Assembly (NCBI GenBank): GCA_003279055.1
Contig: QCBP01000003.1
Coordinates: 62,001-126,000 of the forward strand
DNA length: 64,000 nt
Source of the DNA: Prochlorococcus sp. AG-347-I21
GTDB lineage: Bacteria; Cyanobacteriota; Cyanobacteriia; PCC-6307; Cyanobiaceae
Reading direction: 5' to 3'
Of this stretch, positions 36,387 to 44,871 are shown in pieces. The notes below the pieces were generated by a model. That model worked only from the letters and a program-made list of their open reading frames with translations. It made no database searches and was not told where the DNA came from. The position numbers and the translations under genes are program-made. Position 1 is the first letter of the stretch. Each line of letters starts with the position of its first letter.

Positions 36387-37111
36387 TTGAAAAGGTTAAA
36401 AATGGATATACACTTAACATTTACAAAGACAAGTTAGAGCTATCTACAGCAGTTTTTAAGTTTATTGAAAGTAACATTATTCATACTTTAAAAAAGAAAG
36501 ACAGGTTCAAATTTTGTGTAAGTGGAGGTTCAACTCCTAAATCTGTCTATACGCTTCTTTCAAAAAGTGATCTTAGATGGGATATGGTTGATGTCTTTTT
36601 AGGGGACGAAAGATGTGTTGATCCAAATTCAGAATTGAGTAACTCGTTAATGTTGAAGAATTCTTTGTTAACTAATTTTGGATCTAAAGCTTTTTTTTAT
36701 GAAATTTTCAATGATTTAAATGCTGATGATGAAGCTACAAAAAATCAATTTATTTCTAAATTATTTGAAAAATGCGGATCAAACCTTCCAACTTTTGATT
36801 TAACATTATTAGGTCTTGGAGACGATGGTCATACAGCCTCACTATTCCCTTATCAAAAAAATAATAATGTAGATGATTTTGTTATTTTTAACGAAGGTAA
36901 AGGTTTAAAAAGAATTTCATTAACTCCAAAAGTTCTTTCAGCTTCTTCAAAGATAGTTTTTTTAGTTAGTGGAGCTTCTAAAAGAATTGCTCTTGAGAGG
37001 TTATTAGATGAAAAAGAGCCACCAGATAGAACACCATCAAAATTAATAAAATCTATTTATCAAATTTCAATTTTTTGTGATCAAGAATCAGCAAAAGAAT
37101 TAGAAATTTAG
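36374..37111 (+). CDS. pgl: 6-phosphogluconolactonase
   Basis: Pgl hydrolyses 6-phosphogluconolactone, the step before Gnd in the oxidative pentose-phosphate pathway. The protein is about 245 residues and contains FCVSGGSTPKSVYTLL, FLGDERCVDPNSELSN, LLGLGDDGHTASLFP and the C-terminal RITLTP-like motif RISLTPKVL. Two starts are possible: the ATG at 36374 (13-base overlap with gnd) and the ATG at 36383, which forms the ATGA arrangement typical of translational coupling. Confidence 0.95.
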   Translation: MDEMIEKVKNGYTLNIYKDKLELSTAVFKFIESNIIHTLKKKDRFKFCVSGGSTPKSVYTLLSKSDLRWDMVDVFLGDERCVDPNSELSNSLMLKNSLLTNFGSKAFFYEIFNDLNADDEATKNQFISKLFEKCGSNLPTFDLTLLGLGDDGHTASLFPYQKNNNVDDFVIFNEGKGLKRISLTPKVLSASSKIVFLVSGASKRIALERLLDEKEPPDRTPSKLIKSIYQISIFCDQESAKELEI

Positions 37112-37141
37112 TTAAAGTCTATTAATAATTTAAATTATTTA

Positions 37142-37690
37142 ATGAGTAAGAAAAAATTTTTATTTCAGAAAAAGGAGTTTGATGGTTGGAAAACATTAAA
37201 TGATACTGTTATGGGCGGATCAAGTTCAGCTTTTTGTGAAATTTCAAATTCGGGTTTGATATTAAAGGGAAATATTGTCGAGAAAGCGGGAGGATTTGTT
37301 AGTTGTAGATCCTCTACATATAAGCCTGCTTTAAATGTCTCTGAGTATTCATCCTTTGAATTAAATATTGATGGAAAAGGAAGAACTTTTAAATTTGCTG
37401 TCGCTTGTGAAGATGATCTACTAGGACTAACCGAATTTATTCCTGGTGGACTTAGATGGATTAAATCATTCCCAACAAAAAAATTCGGGACAACAAATGT
37501 TCAAATTCCTTTTAGTGAGTTAAACCCTTCAGTAAGAGCTAATAAAGTACGTTTCCCATTTAAATTCAAGCCATCTAAAATTAAAAGATTGCAACTATTA
37601 CACTCTAAGTTTGGTGATGATGGATTACTTAATAATGAGTTTAGACAGGGTTCCATAAAAGTTTTAATTAAATCTATAAGTGTTATTTGA
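37142..37690 (+). CDS. CIA30 family protein
   Basis: The 182-residue beta-rich protein matches the CIA30 (complex I intermediate-associated protein 30) family. Key stretches are GWKTLNDTVMGGSSS at about residues 15-29, the GGFVSCRS strand, and YSSFELNIDGKGRTFKF. In mitochondria CIA30 assists complex I assembly. In cyanobacteria relatives occur as lone domains or fused to SDR proteins, and their role is not settled. It follows pgl by 30 bases. Its stop overlaps the next gene start by 11 bases. Confidence 0.85.
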   Translation: MSKKKFLFQKKEFDGWKTLNDTVMGGSSSAFCEISNSGLILKGNIVEKAGGFVSCRSSTYKPALNVSEYSSFELNIDGKGRTFKFAVACEDDLLGLTEFIPGGLRWIKSFPTKKFGTTNVQIPFSELNPSVRANKVRFPFKFKPSKIKRLQLLHSKFGDDGLLNNEFRQGSIKVLIKSISVI

Positions 37691-38066
37691 AAATCCACCT
37701 AAAAATATAGAGAGCTTAATCGCTAAGTCAGCAGATTTAACAAATAAGCCTTTTGTTCATTCTGTAGTAAAAATAAATGGTGAATTCGAATTCGAAGAAG
37801 AAGATATTGATTTAACAGTAAATATCTTATGTCGTGATAAAGAGGGTAAAAGGTTAGAAATTTATGATCTTGAATTAGAACTTTTTAAATCAAATAAAGA
37901 GTTGGTTTTAGTAATCTCTAAGCTTAACTTCCCTGATGAACCAATATTATGGTGTGGAGTTAAGACATTATGGATGGATAGCAATAATGGGAAAAAATGT
38001 AACTCACCAAAATACAGCGCTAGATTGGAAAATTTAGCAAATAGGATAAAAAGTTTTATTGATTAA
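37680..38066 (+). CDS. Hypothetical protein coupled to the CIA30 gene
   Basis: The 128-residue soluble protein is acidic and probably an alpha/beta fold: helical start (IESLIAKSADLTN), a beta-rich centre (FEFEEEDIDLTVNILCRDKEG, LVLVISKLNF) and a helical end. I do not recognise the family. Translation begins at a GTG within the end of the CIA30 gene, indicating coupled translation and possibly a shared process. It is convergent with ilvD. Confidence 0.6.
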   Translation: MLFENPPKNIESLIAKSADLTNKPFVHSVVKINGEFEFEEEDIDLTVNILCRDKEGKRLEIYDLELELFKSNKELVLVISKLNFPDEPILWCGVKTLWMDSNNGKKCNSPKYSARLENLANRIKSFID

Positions 38067-38082
38067 GAAAATAAAATTTGAT

Positions 38083-38098
38083 CTGATTTATAAATCAG
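38083..38098. repeat. 16-bp perfect palindrome at the end of ilvD
   Basis: CTGATTTA (38083-38090) is followed immediately by its exact complement TAAATCAG (38091-38098). It spans the ilvD stop codon, between two convergent genes. As RNA it gives a 6-bp stem with a 4-base TATA loop. On the minus strand it precedes a T-rich stretch, so it may be a weak terminator for ilvD. Confidence 0.35.
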
Positions 38099-39761
38099 TA
38101 ACAGCCCCTAAACTTGATGTGCTTACGATTCTCGAATATTTTGAAAGAATTCCTCTTTTGTACTTCTGAATAGGTTTTACCCAATCTTTTTTTCTTTTTT
38201 CTAATTCTTCGTCAGATAAATCAACTTCAATTAGTTGTTTTACAGCATCTACTGTAATAAGATCACCTTGTTTTATTAGCGCAATATTTCCTCCTACAGC
38301 AGCCTCTGGAGCTATGTGACCCACAACAAGACCATAGGTCCCCCCGCTAAATCTGCCATCGGTAATTAAAGCCACCTTCTCTCCTAGCCCTTGACCAACA
38401 ATCGCAGATGTTGGAGCTAACATTTCTCTCATGCCTGGACCTCCTACAGGACCTTCGTTTCTAATAACAACAACATCACCATCTTTGATATCGTTATTTA
38501 ATATCGATTTTAAACAATCTTCTTCACTTTCAAAAATCTTTGCGGGACCAGTTAATACAGGGTTTTTTACTCCGCTAATTTTGGCTACAGAACCTTCGCT
38601 GGCTAAGTTACCTTTTAATATCGCTAGATGTCCTTTTTTATAAAGAGGGTCATCTATGTCTCTTATGACATTTTGATTTGTTGGAGGCTTATCTGGAATA
38701 CTCTGTAAGTATTCTGAGATGGTTTTGCCTTCAATGTTTTTGCAATCGCCATGAATTAATCCTGCATTCAAAAGTATTTTCATTACTTGTGGAATCCCAC
38801 CTGCCTTGTGAAGATCAACCGTCACATATTTCCCACTCGGTTTAAGGTCACAAATTACGGGTACTTTTTGTCTGATTCTCTCAAAATCATTAATGTTGAT
38901 ATCTATTCCTGCAGTATTAGCAATAGCTAAGATGTGCAATACCGCATTTGTTGATCCGCCAATTGCCATAATTACTGATATTGCATTTTCAAATGCTTTC
39001 TTTGTCATTAGGTCTAGAGGTCTTATATCTTTTTCTATTGCAGATACTAATATCTCAGCACTTTTATCTGCACTTATTTCTTTTTCAAGATCTTCAGCAG
39101 CCATAGTGGAACTGTGAGGAAGACTTAACCCTAATACTTCAATAACCGCAGACATTGTATTAGCTGTAAACATTCCTCCACAGCTACCAGCACCAGGAAT
39201 ACAATTTTTCTCAACCTGGATTAGCCTTTCTTCATTAATTTTGCCTGATGTTAATTGACCAACAGCTTCAAAAGCACTAACAACAGTAAGATCTTCTCCA
39301 TGCAATTTCCCAGGCTTTATTGTCCCTCCATAAATGAAAATTGAGGGAATATTCATTCTTGCAATCGCAATCATTGCACCCGGCATATTTTTATCACATC
39401 CACCTATAGCAAGTACTCCATCCATACTCTGAGCATTGCATGCTGTTTCAATTGAATCAGCAATAACTTCTCTTGAAACTAGGGAATATTTCATGCCTTC
39501 TGTTCCCATAGAAATGCCATCACTTACTGTTATAGTCCCAAACATCTGAGGCATCCCACCTGATCTTTTTATTGATTCTTCAGCTTTTAGAGCTAACTTA
39601 TTTAAACCCATATTGCATGGTGTTATGGTGCTGTATCCATTTGCAACTCCAATAATAGGTTTATTAAAATCTTCATCATTAAATCCAACAGCTCTTAACA
39701 TTGATCTGTTAGGGGATCTTTGCACACCTTGGGTTATTGCCGATGATCTGAGTTTATTCAT
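38088..39761 (-). CDS. ilvD: Dihydroxy-acid dehydratase
   Basis: IlvD dehydrates dihydroxy acids to 2-keto acids in valine, isoleucine and leucine synthesis, using an iron-sulfur cluster. The 557-residue protein has three conserved cysteines consistent with a cluster site: Cys49 in TPCNMG, Cys122 in GGCDKNMPG and Cys194 in [12 protein letters not shown]. The C-terminal [16 protein letters not shown] and [11 protein letters not shown] motifs are present. The length fits the oxygen-tolerant [2Fe-2S] form known in plants and cyanobacteria, though sequence alone does not prove cluster type. leuB for leucine synthesis is 10 kb away. Confidence 0.97.
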   Translation of the reverse strand: MNKLRSSAITQGVQRSPNRSMLRAVGFNDEDFNKPIIGVANGYSTITPCNMGLNKLALKAEESIKRSGGMPQMFGTITVSDGISMGTEGMKYSLVSREVIADSIETACNAQSMDGVLAIGGCDKNMPGAMIAIARMNIPSIFIYGGTIKPGKLHGEDLTVVSAFEAVGQLTSGKINEERLIQVEKNCIPGAGSCGGMFTANTMSAVIEVLGLSLPHSSTMAAEDLEKEISADKSAEILVSAIEKDIRPLDLMTKKAFENAISVIMAIGGSTNAVLHILAIANTAGIDININDFERIRQKVPVICDLKPSGKYVTVDLHKAGGIPQVMKILLNAGLIHGDCKNIEGKTISEYLQSIPDKPPTNQNVIRDIDDPLYKKGHLAILKGNLASEGSVAKISGVKNPVLTGPAKIFESEEDCLKSILNNDIKDGDVVVIRNEGPVGGPGMREMLAPTSAIVGQGLGEKVALITDGRFSGGTYGLVVGHIAPEAAVGGNIALIKQGDLITVDAVKQLIEVDLSDEELEKRKKDWVKPIQKYKRGILSKYSRIVSTSSLGAVTDL

Positions 39762-39784
39762 ATTATTTGAGAACCTTTTTTATT

Positions 39785-40075
39785 CTATTGCCCCAACTCT
39801 TCAAGTTGCTTCCTCACATCAGCAATTGCAGAATTAAGTTGCTCAACTTTCTTCTCCAAATTCTCTCCTTCAGCTTCATTTATATTTTCATTTGAATCAA
39901 TCGCTTCTGAGCCGTCTTGAATTCTAGAGGAATACATCATTGCTTTTTGTTTTTTTTCCTCCTTTCTTTTGTCTGCTTCGGATATTAACCACAAAGCTAG
40001 ACCTGCTGCTCCAATAAAAGCACCGCTTATTAATGATAAAAGATTATTTGAAGACGAATCTCTGTATTCAGACAT
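39785..40075 (-). CDS. Small membrane protein with a C-terminal coiled coil
   Basis: The 96-residue protein has one transmembrane helix at about residues 12-32 (LLSLISGAFIGAAGLALWLI), then a basic patch, an acidic linker (EAIDSNENINEAEGE) and a coiled coil at the end (LEKKVEQLNSAIADVRKQLEEL). It resembles small picocyanobacterial membrane proteins of unknown role. It lies between ilvD and the UPRT-like gene on the same strand, 23 bases upstream of ilvD, so it may be in that transcript. Confidence 0.65.
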   Translation of the reverse strand: MSEYRDSSSNNLLSLISGAFIGAAGLALWLISEADKRKEEKKQKAMMYSSRIQDGSEAIDSNENINEAEGENLEKKVEQLNSAIADVRKQLEELGQ

Positions 40076-40104
40076 TGGTAAAATATTTACTCATATATTC
40101 TATA

Positions 40105-40722
40105 TTAGTTCTTATCTTGAAATATAGTACTTAAACGCGATAGAGGATTCCCAATACCCGGTACTAATAATTGTGTTTTTTCGTCTTCCTCATCTATGCA
40201 AGAAGTGTAAATTACCTGACTAGGGAGTATTTTTGCAATTTCATTTAACCCTTTATTTGAGCAAATAGCAGTTATTAAAAGAATCCTATTTGAATCAACA
40301 CCTAATTCCTTTAATTTAATTAAAGTTTCTAATGTTGCTGATTTTGTTGTTATTTGTTCTGAATAAAATATAACTCCTTCATTTGATTCAATAGTTTTAG
40401 GAAGTTCTCCTAATGAAAGAGTTCCATTAGGAATAACCTCCTTAGATCCCAACCAAAGAGATAACCCTTCGGGCAACATTGCAAGCACTTTTATTGGATA
40501 ATCATTATTAATAAAGAATCCATCTGCGTCTCCATTATCAGTATTTACTATTTCTTTTTTATATGGCAGCCAATTACGTAATGCTTCATATGTAAGCCAT
40601 TTCCCTAATTGCTCATATCCTGTTGAGTACAAAATATTTGGAGTATTTTTTTCTCGCAATATTGAAAGCCAATGTTTTATTAATGGATGAGGAGGAACAA
40701 TAACCTTTAGTGACATTGCCAT
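40105..40722 (-). CDS. Uracil phosphoribosyltransferase-like protein with an altered active site
   Basis: The 205-residue protein follows uracil phosphoribosyltransferase architecture from its start (VIVPPHPLIKHWLSILRE, TGYEQLGKWLTYEAL) to its end (TQLLVPGIGNPLSRLSTIF, like the uracil-binding VPGLGDAGDR region). The PRPP-binding loop, normally DPMLATGG[ST], is replaced by YSEQITTKSA at about residues 120-129, without the paired acidic residues or the glycines. Normal salvage activity is therefore doubtful. It may be a regulatory or structural derivative. Databases may label it upp by similarity. Confidence 0.75.
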   Translation of the reverse strand: MAMSLKVIVPPHPLIKHWLSILREKNTPNILYSTGYEQLGKWLTYEALRNWLPYKKEIVNTDNGDADGFFINNDYPIKVLAMLPEGLSLWLGSKEVIPNGTLSLGELPKTIESNEGVIFYSEQITTKSATLETLIKLKELGVDSNRILLITAICSNKGLNEIAKILPSQVIYTSCIDEEDEKTQLLVPGIGNPLSRLSTIFQDKN

Positions 40723-40785
40723 ATATTTTCCTTTAAGATACTCTTACAAACTTTAAATACTTAAGTTCTAAAATACAGTTTTATT

Positions 40786-41298
40786 ATGATTAAATCAATT
40801 GTTTTCCCTTCACTAAAAAATGCATTAATTGCATTATTGCTTGTTGGAATTATATTTTTTAATTCTGTAAATTCTGCATGGGCTAAAAGACCTCCTGAGA
40901 TTAGAAACCAGCAAGACCTTAATTTAGAGCCAGATATGCATGGTCAAGACTTAAGCGGTAACGAATACGTTAAGTTTGATTTGAATGGGTTTAATTTCAG
41001 TGAAAGTAATTTGGAAGGGGCGGTTTTCAATAATAGTAAATTGCAAAACTCAAAGTTTACTGGAGCAAATTTAAGAGATGCACTAGCTTATGCAACAGAC
41101 TTTACAGATGCTGATCTTTCGGATGTTAATTTTACTAATGCCTTATTAATGGAGAGTAATTTTGAAGGTGCAAAAATAGATGGTGCAGATTTTACTGATG
41201 CTGTTCTTAGTCGTACACAACAAAAACAATTGTGTGCGATTGCTAATGGCACAAATAGTTCTACAGGAGAGAGTACAGAATATAGCTTAGGTTGTTAA
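40786..41298 (+). CDS. Lumenal pentapeptide-repeat protein
   Basis: The 170-residue protein has a signal peptide (hydrophobic about 11-27, cleavage after SAWA near residue 33) and then about ten A(D/N)LxX-type pentapeptide repeats (FSESNLEGAVFNNSKLQ, ANLRDALAYATDFTDADLSDV). These fold as a right-handed square beta-helix. The two terminal cysteines (QLCAIANG and the final GC) probably form a disulfide. Plants and cyanobacteria have such proteins in the thylakoid lumen (TL15/TL17 type). Their function is unknown. Confidence 0.85.
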   Translation: MIKSIVFPSLKNALIALLLVGIIFFNSVNSAWAKRPPEIRNQQDLNLEPDMHGQDLSGNEYVKFDLNGFNFSESNLEGAVFNNSKLQNSKFTGANLRDALAYATDFTDADLSDVNFTNALLMESNFEGAKIDGADFTDAVLSRTQQKQLCAIANGTNSSTGESTEYSLGC

Positions 41299-41307
41299 TC
41301 ATCAAAG

Positions 41308-42372
41308 ATGAAAAAAAAAATTCCAGTTATTGTTGTTTCGGGATTTCTTGGTTCAGGTAAAACAACTTTTCTTAGATATTTGTTAAAGGAGAGTAATAAA
41401 AAATTTGGTTTAATAATCAATGAATTTGGTGATGTTGGAATTGACGGTGATTTGATTAAAAGTTGTTATAAATGTGAGGAATCTGAAGACGACTGCGTTA
41501 TCGAATTAAACAATGGATGTTTATGTTGTACTGTTCAAGATGATTTTGTTCCATCAATAAAAGCTCTCCTAGAATTTAATCCCCCTATTGAATCAATAAT
41601 TATCGAAACAAGTGGCTTGGCACTTCCAATCCCCTTAATTCAAGCACTTAACTGGCCTGATATTAGGTCTTCGATCTTTCTTGATGCAGTTGTTGGTATC
41701 GTTAATGGAGAATCAATGCTCAATGGTTCACCAATTAATGATTTAAACAAAATAACAAAACAATATAATGAAACAGATAAAATTGATCACAACGTCACTA
41801 TAGATGAACTTTTTGAGGAGCAACTAGAAGTTTCTGATATCGTTTTAGTCTCAAGATCAGATATCTTAAATGATGATCAATTTGACGTTGTAAAAAATAA
41901 AATTCAAGGAAGTCTAAACTCATCTACACCAGTCCTTAAATCAAAGAATGGCAAAATTGATTTAAATTATTTATTTGATTTTAATTTTAAAAAAGAGACT
42001 TATAAAGAATTTTTAACTGAAGAACATGACCATAATCATGTTGAACTTGTATCAGATTCATTTAAATTAAATTATTTCCTTGAAAAAAATGATTTTGAAA
42101 AGGAGATGTCAAAAATCTTGGATGAATTAAATATTCTTCGAATAAAAGGACGTATTTGGATACCAAACAAATCATTGCCTTTACAAATACAAATTGTTGG
42201 AAAGAAAATTAATACTTGGTTTGAAGAAGCTCCAGACAATTGTTGGAGACCAAATGATAATGCTGGGCTTGAATTAGTAATAATTTCCTTTGATGAAAAA
42301 TCTATAAAAACTTTCAACAGAAAAATTAAAGAGAAATTTAAGATTTTAAGTGACCCAAAAATAGCAATTTGA
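41308..42372 (+). CDS. CobW/COG0523-family GTPase (metallochaperone)
   Basis: The 354-residue protein belongs to the G3E P-loop GTPases that deliver metals. Walker A GFLGSGKTT lies at 12-20, the metal-binding CLCC motif at 71-74 (NGCLCCTV), and Walker B ETSGLA with the guanine region SRSDIL. The C-terminal CobW domain ends in RPNDNAG. Extra cysteines at SCYKC (about 52-56) and Asp-Asp-Cys, plus an acidic-His patch EEHDHNH, suggest added metal contacts, perhaps zinc. The cognate metal cannot be fixed from sequence. Confidence 0.88.
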   Translation: MKKKIPVIVVSGFLGSGKTTFLRYLLKESNKKFGLIINEFGDVGIDGDLIKSCYKCEESEDDCVIELNNGCLCCTVQDDFVPSIKALLEFNPPIESIIIETSGLALPIPLIQALNWPDIRSSIFLDAVVGIVNGESMLNGSPINDLNKITKQYNETDKIDHNVTIDELFEEQLEVSDIVLVSRSDILNDDQFDVVKNKIQGSLNSSTPVLKSKNGKIDLNYLFDFNFKKETYKEFLTEEHDHNHVELVSDSFKLNYFLEKNDFEKEMSKILDELNILRIKGRIWIPNKSLPLQIQIVGKKINTWFEEAPDNCWRPNDNAGLELVIISFDEKSIKTFNRKIKEKFKILSDPKIAI

Positions 42373-42418
42373 CTTTATAGTTAGCTGTCGGGATACTTAC
42401 TTCAGTAGAAAGTCCAAG

Positions 42419-42583
42419 ATGGAAAATCCAAAAATTGCTTTAAAACAAATAATCTCTGAAGACGTTACATCAATTGATAAAATAAAATGTTCAAAATGTG
42501 GAGGGGCAGGAAATTTTAAAACTCCTGAAAATTCTAGAAGAACTTGCTTAGTTTGTTTTGGTAAAGGCTATATAAAAATTTAA
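42419..42583 (+). CDS. DnaJ-type zinc-finger miniprotein (54 residues)
   Basis: A 55-codon frame encodes a protein with two CxxC pairs of the DnaJ central-domain kind: Cys24-Cys27 in KCSKCGGAG and Cys43-Cys46 in TCLVCFGKG, each followed by glycines. This is half of a DnaJ zinc-finger region without a J domain, as in plant BSD2-type thiol chaperones. It may assist protein folding or bind metal. It lies 46 bases after the CobW gene, a putative metal chaperone. The function is inferred only. Confidence 0.7.
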   Translation: MENPKIALKQIISEDVTSIDKIKCSKCGGAGNFKTPENSRRTCLVCFGKGYIKI

Positions 42584-42680
42584 TAACTCAGATTATCCTA
42601 GGTTAAAAATATTTGTTTATTAATCAAGACTACTTTTTAATAAATTTTAAACTAATCTTTTAATAGAAATTAATTTTTAA

Positions 42681-42935
42681 TTGGACCAATTTGCTGTAAA
42701 AGTTTTTGTAAGACTAAGACCCTCAGTTTTAGATCCAGCAGGAGAAGCCACCAAATCTGCTTCTATAAAACTTGGAGCCGAGGGAATAAAATCACTACGT
42801 ATAGGAAAAATGATTGAAGTAAAAATAGAAGGTAATGATGAAAACGAAGTAAGAGGAAAAATTGATTTATTGTGTGATAGGTTATTCGCAAATACTGTTA
42901 TTGAAGATTATGAGTATTCACTAGAAAAATTATAA
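42681..42935 (+). CDS. purS: Phosphoribosylformylglycinamidine synthase subunit PurS
   Basis: PurS is the small structural subunit of the three-part FGAM synthase (PurS-PurQ-PurL) that acts in purine synthesis. The 84-residue protein has the family pattern [32 protein letters not shown] and [15 protein letters not shown]. Translation starts at a TTG. It is followed after one base by purQ, showing a tight operon. Confidence 0.94.
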   Translation: MDQFAVKVFVRLRPSVLDPAGEATKSASIKLGAEGIKSLRIGKMIEVKIEGNDENEVRGKIDLLCDRLFANTVIEDYEYSLEKL

Positions 42936-42936
42936 G

Positions 42937-43602
42937 ATGGATAATTTTACTGTAGGAGTTGTTGTCTTCCCTGGTTCTAATTGTGATCGTGATGTTTCAT
43001 GGGCATTGGAAGGTTGTCTTGACATAAGAACAAAATACTTGTGGCATGAGTCTTCAGATTTAAGTGTTGTAGATGCCATAGTTTTACCTGGAGGATTTAG
43101 CTATGGTGATTATTTAAGATGCGGAGCAATTGCGAGATTCTCTCCATTAATAAATGCCTTGGATGAGTTTGTTAAAAGCGGGAAAAGAGTTTTAGGAATC
43201 TGTAATGGGTTTCAAATTTTGACAGAATCAGGGTTTTTGCCTGGTGCTCTTGTTGCAAATAAAAATCTTAATTTTATCTGTGATGACGTTGAACTGGATA
43301 TTATTTCTTCAAAAGGAGGTTGGTTTAATAATGGAGATGAAAAACAAACTATTAAGTTGCCAATAGCGCATGGGGAAGGAAGATATCATTGTGATTCTGA
43401 TACTTTAAAAAAACTTTTAGATAATGAATTGATCGCTTTGAGATATAAAAATAATCCTAATGGATCCTCATTTGATATCGCCGGCATAACTAATGAAAAG
43501 GGAAATGTTCTAGGTTTAATGCCTCATCCAGAGAGGGCATGTGACAAGACAATTGGTGGGACTGATGGTCTCTTTACATTAAAATCTTTAATATTGAAAT
43601 AA
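42937..43602 (+). CDS. purQ: Phosphoribosylformylglycinamidine synthase subunit PurQ
   Basis: PurQ is the class I glutaminase that supplies ammonia to PurL. The 221-residue protein has the catalytic cysteine Cys89 in LGICNGFQ, the oxyanion region [14 protein letters not shown], and the His/Glu of the triad in MPHPERACD near residue 200. The start [13 protein letters not shown] is typical. The stop overlaps the beginning of a rho-independent terminator, which ends the purSQ transcript. purL is not in the window. Confidence 0.97.
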   Translation: MDNFTVGVVVFPGSNCDRDVSWALEGCLDIRTKYLWHESSDLSVVDAIVLPGGFSYGDYLRCGAIARFSPLINALDEFVKSGKRVLGICNGFQILTESGFLPGALVANKNLNFICDDVELDIISSKGGWFNNGDEKQTIKLPIAHGEGRYHCDSDTLKKLLDNELIALRYKNNPNGSSFDIAGITNEKGNVLGLMPHPERACDKTIGGTDGLFTLKSLILK

Positions 43603-43632
43603 AAAAAGACCCCAATTTTGGAGGTCTTTTTT
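43602..43632 (+). terminator. Bidirectional rho-independent terminator after purQ
   Basis: The hairpin has arms AAAAAAGACCCC and GGAGGTCTTTTTT around an AATTTT loop. One bulged A interrupts the GC core, and the stem is flanked by A-runs and T-runs on both sides. It therefore can end both purQ from the left and the convergent fba gene from the right, whose stop codon lies 18 bases beyond it. Confidence 0.85.
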
Positions 43633-43650
43633 GTTTGATTCCGTTATTAA

Positions 43651-44724
43651 TTAAACAGTAGCTTTTACTTTGGGATCTAAATCACCTTTAGCGTATAGAT
43701 CAGCGAAATAATTAGTGCTGTTTTGTTTGATCTTACTTGCTTGACCTTCGCACCAGAACTGCTTGTATCTGTCAAGACAAACTTGCTTCATGTATTTTCT
43801 AGCAGGTTTGTTGAAATGTCTTGGGTCAAAGTTTGCCTTGTCAGCAAATGCTGCCTCTCTAACCGCGGCAGTGAAAGCAAGTCTGTTATCGGTATCAATG
43901 TTGACTTTCCTAACTCCATTTCTTATTCCTTCTTGAATCTCTTCAACAGGAACACCATATGTTTGTGGAATATCACCACCATATTTGTTAATGATATCCA
44001 ACCATTCCTGAGGTACTGAACTAGATCCATGCATTACAAGATGTGTATTTGGTAGTGCTTTATGGATTTCAGCAATTCTACTTATCGCAAGAACTTCTCC
44101 TGTTGGCTTCCTTGTGAATTTATATGCACCATGACTTGTACCTATAGCAATTGCTAATGCATCAACTTTTGTTTTAGCAACAAAATCTGCTGCTTCTTCA
44201 GGATCAGTCAAAAGCATATCTGTAGAAAGTTCACCTTCAAATCCATGACCATCTTCTGCCTCACCTTTTCCTGTTTCTAATGAACCTAAGCAACCTAATT
44301 CTCCTTCAACACTAACTCCAACTGAATGTGCAAAATCTACTACTTTTTTAGTAACTGCAACATTATATTCGTAACTAGCAGGTGTCTTTGCATCTGCTTC
44401 TAGAGAACCATCCATCATTACTGATGTGAAACCATTTATTGCTGCTGAATAACATGTTGATGGCTCATTACCATGGTCTTGGTGCATTACTACTGGAATA
44501 TTAGGATATGTTTCTGTAGCAGCAAGGATTAGATGACGTAGGAAAATTTCTCCTGCATAATTTCTTGCCCCTCTTGAAGCTTGGAGGATTACAGGACTAT
44601 CAGTTTCATATGCTGCTTCCATAATTGCTTGAACTTGCTCAAGGTTATTGACATTGAAAGCTGGAATACCGTAACCATTCTCAGCAGCGTGATCTAAAAG
44701 TAGTCTTAGTGGAACGAGGGCCAT
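43651..44724 (-). CDS. fba: Class II fructose-bisphosphate aldolase
   Basis: This zinc-dependent aldolase makes fructose 1,6-bisphosphate and probably sedoheptulose 1,7-bisphosphate in the Calvin cycle and glycolysis. The 357-residue protein has metal and catalytic residues His81 and His84 in VMHQDHGNE, later His residues in GTSHGAYKF and VMHGSSSVP, and the phosphate-binding KVNIDTDNR. It is the cyanobacterial CbbA-type form. An unrelated class I aldolase lies immediately upstream on the same strand, 147 bases away. Confidence 0.97.
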   Translation of the reverse strand: MALVPLRLLLDHAAENGYGIPAFNVNNLEQVQAIMEAAYETDSPVILQASRGARNYAGEIFLRHLILAATETYPNIPVVMHQDHGNEPSTCYSAAINGFTSVMMDGSLEADAKTPASYEYNVAVTKKVVDFAHSVGVSVEGELGCLGSLETGKGEAEDGHGFEGELSTDMLLTDPEEAADFVAKTKVDALAIAIGTSHGAYKFTRKPTGEVLAISRIAEIHKALPNTHLVMHGSSSVPQEWLDIINKYGGDIPQTYGVPVEEIQEGIRNGVRKVNIDTDNRLAFTAAVREAAFADKANFDPRHFNKPARKYMKQVCLDRYKQFWCEGQASKIKQNSTNYFADLYAKGDLDPKVKATV

Positions 44725-44871
44725 AATTAAAATAAGTTAAATGCTGTATAAAGCATATGTTTCCGAGAGTTTAGTATAAAGAGGTATCAAATGTCACGTC
44801 ATTAGATATACAAAATACTAAATTTAAGAAACTAATTTTATGACCCAGAGTATATTTTTAGGATTTTTTAG

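Noticed and set aside
42371-42414. GACTTT/AAAGTC repeat before the zinc-finger miniprotein
   Set aside because: A 6-bp stem with a 32-base loop is weak and likely to be chance.
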